A stretch of DNA of 5,821 bases from Candidatus Aminicenantota bacterium (GTDB lineage: Bacteria > Acidobacteriota > Aminicenantia > Aminicenantales > UBA8522). Under the pieces are notes generated by a model. That model was not told the origin of the DNA. It made no database searches and was given only the letters and a program-made list of their open reading frames with translations. Location: the NCBI GenBank assembly GCA_003524335.1, contig DQHV01000240.1:6582-12402 (forward strand). The letters are read 5' to 3'. This document shows positions 4,754 through 5,821 of the stretch, one piece after another. The translations under genes and the position numbers were made by a program. Within the stretch, counting starts at the first letter, position 1; every line of letters begins with the position of its first letter.

Positions 4754-5353
4754 ATTTTTAGAAGACAGCCATTCTATCCAGGACCCAGGAAAGCGAGACC
4801 GCATCGGATCAATGAAATGATTCACGCCAAAGAGATCAGAGTGATCGACGAAGAAAAGAAGCAGGTGGGGATCCTCACCGTGCCCGACGCTCTGTCTTTG
4901 GCCAGGCAAAGGGGGTTCGACCTCGTCGAGATCGCCCCGACGGCCAACCCTCCCGTCTGTCGGATCATGGACTACGGAAAATTCCTGTACGAGGAGCACA
5001 AGAGGGAGCACGAGGCCAAGAAGCACCAGAAGCAGGTCCAGATCAAGGAGATCAAGTTCCGGCCAAAGATCAGCATCCACGATTACGCCTTCAAGATGAA
5101 GCACGTGCAGCGGTTCCTGGAAGAAGGCAACAAGGTCAAGATCACGATCATGATCCGGGGCCGGGAACGCTCCAAGCCGGAGCTGGCGCATCAGCTCATG
5201 AGTCGGATCCAGACCGACGCCCAGGAGTTCGGGCGCCAGGACGGAGACATGAGGAAACAGGATTGGGCCGTGTCCGCCCTGCTCGTCCCCACCAAATCAG
5301 GAGGAAAAGATGCCAAAGCTAAAGACACACAAGGGAGCCCAAAAGAGGTTTAG
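4754..5353 (+). CDS. infC: Translation initiation factor IF-3, AUU start codon
   Basis: IF3 binds the 30S subunit, blocks 50S joining and rejects non-canonical start codons. From ATT 4754 the protein is 199 residues. The N-terminal segment ARPHRINEMIHAKEIRV (14-30) matches the conserved E. coli start region ARPNRINGEIRAQEVRL; most of that is lost if ATG 4817 (M22) is used. PPVCRIMDYGKFLYE is at 66-80, the charged linker helix at about 80-97, KEIKFRP at 98-104 and RGRE at 135-138. The last beta-strand is divergent: the usual Gly-Arg is Asp-Trp (170-171). Normal IF3 length ends near PTK (179-181); here 18 extra residues follow because no stop occurs, and the gene overlaps rpmI by 44 nt. Start lies 11 nt after thrS. 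In E. coli, IF3 represses its own AUU-initiated mRNA; the same is inferred here. Confidence 0.95.
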   Translation: MFRRQPFYPGPRKARPHRINEMIHAKEIRVIDEEKKQVGILTVPDALSLARQRGFDLVEIAPTANPPVCRIMDYGKFLYEEHKREHEAKKHQKQVQIKEIKFRPKISIHDYAFKMKHVQRFLEEGNKVKITIMIRGRERSKPELAHQLMSRIQTDAQEFGRQDGDMRKQDWAVSALLVPTKSGGKDAKAKDTQGSPKEV

Positions 5354-5510
5354 GGTCACAGCCAAGAAGAAAATCGTTCATAGCCGGGCGTTCAGGAGCC
5401 ACCTGCTGGTCACGAAGGACGCCAAGAGGAAGAGGCGGCTGGGCCAGAAAGCCGTGGTCAGCGGGGCCGACCGGGCCGCCGTCAAGAAGATGCTTCCCTA
5501 CGAGTTCTAG
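5310..5510 (+). CDS. rpmI: 50S ribosomal protein L35
   Basis: A 66-residue very basic protein of the large subunit; the family is usually 64-66. It opens [20 protein letters not shown], has [20 protein letters not shown] (25-44) matching the conserved SHxL...KRKRRL block, and ends with the AAVKKMLPY signature, here followed by EF. ATG 5310 is preceded by AGGAGG at 5-nt spacing. That Shine-Dalgarno lies inside infC coding sequence, and the first 44 nt of rpmI are read in two frames. Ribosomes translating the infC tail pass over the rpmI start, so the two are probably coupled. In E. coli this site is where L20 represses rpmI-rplT; whether that holds here is not visible. Confidence 0.97.
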   Translation: MPKLKTHKGAQKRFRVTAKKKIVHSRAFRSHLLVTKDAKRKRRLGQKAVVSGADRAAVKKMLPYEF

Positions 5511-5530
5511 AGAAACGGAAGGAGTTCAAG

Positions 5531-5821
5531 ATGCCGCGAGTCAAGCGAGGAACAAAGCGAAGGGCCCGCCGGGCCAAGTATTTGAAGCTGGCCAAAGGCT
5601 ACTGGGGAGCGAAAAGCCACAACTACCGGACAGCCAAGGAAGCCGTGGAGAAGTCCCTTCTCTACGCCTACCGCGACCGGCGCAATAAGAAACGGGATTT
5701 CCGGCGCCTTTGGATCATCCGGATCAAGGCCGCCTCAGAGCAGAACGGGCTGAGCTACAGCCGTTTCATCAACGGTTTGAAGGGACTTCACGTCGAGCTC
5801 GACCGCAAGGTCCTGGCCGAC
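5531..5821 (+). CDS. rplT: 50S ribosomal protein L20 (3' end beyond the window)
   Basis: 97 codons are present; L20 is usually about 117-120 residues, so roughly 20 are missing at the window edge. L20 binds 23S rRNA early in 50S assembly and in many bacteria represses this operon. Visible signatures: [13 protein letters not shown] at 1-13, [20 protein letters not shown] in 19-38, the long helix [20 protein letters not shown] (43-62), and the C-terminal domain start [13 protein letters not shown] with ELDRKVLAD at the edge. ATG 5531 follows GGAAGGAG at 6-nt spacing. It begins 20 nt after the rpmI stop, in the same transcript. The frame is open and intact to the last base. Confidence 0.97.
   Translation, partial: MPRVKRGTKRRARRAKYLKLAKGYWGAKSHNYRTAKEAVEKSLLYAYRDRRNKKRDFRRLWIIRIKAASEQNGLSYSRFINGLKGLHVELDRKVLAD

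Noticed and set aside
4817..4819. ATG as the infC start
   Set aside because: No Shine-Dalgarno upstream and conserved IF3 residues would be lost; the ATT at 4754 explains both.

Overview
The window is GC-rich bacterial DNA carrying a classic translation-gene cluster on the + strand and a short set of accessory-type genes on the - strand. ThrRS, IF3, L35 and L20 are of ordinary bacterial type, the genes have strong purine-rich Shine-Dalgarno sequences, and the tRNA encodes its own CCA. A copy of a dispersed repeat (GTCATTGCG...GAAGCAATCTC) lies between two genes. Repeats of that form are common in several GC-rich Gram-negative lineages, such as Aminicenantes-type or deltaproteobacterial genomes. 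This is only a loose hint, and I cannot assign a phylum from the sequence.

Layout: 1-184 is a non-coding stretch dense in inverted repeats. 185-1600 (-) encodes an APC-superfamily amino-acid permease of the bacterial CAT type, with a GTG start and its own likely promoter and operator-like repeats at 1629-1676. 1697-1849 (-) is a 50-residue, basic, proline-rich small protein with a good ribosome binding site. 1898-2380 (-) is a YfcE/MJ0936-type metallophosphoesterase. The dispersed repeat sits in the 48-bp gap between those two genes. 2381-2597 holds the phosphoesterase 5' region and no convincing gene. At 2598 transcription turns to the + strand: a good promoter, tRNA-Val(GAC) at 2650-2724, a leader with a long-range inverted repeat, then thrS (2817-4742), infC (4754-5353), rpmI (5310-5510) and the first 97 codons of rplT (5531 to the window end).

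The + strand genes form the conserved thrS-infC-rpmI-rplT operon, which supplies threonyl-tRNA synthetase, initiation factor 3 and ribosomal proteins L35 and L20. Two details are notable. infC almost certainly starts at an AUU codon (4754), 63 nt upstream of the first in-frame ATG, with its Shine-Dalgarno overlapping the thrS stop; this is the arrangement behind IF3 autoregulation. infC also lacks a stop at its usual end and runs on 18 codons through the rpmI Shine-Dalgarno and 44 nt into rpmI.

I found no defence system, CRISPR array or transposase. The least explained parts are the structured left end, the small basic protein, the permease promoter repeats and the thrS leader.
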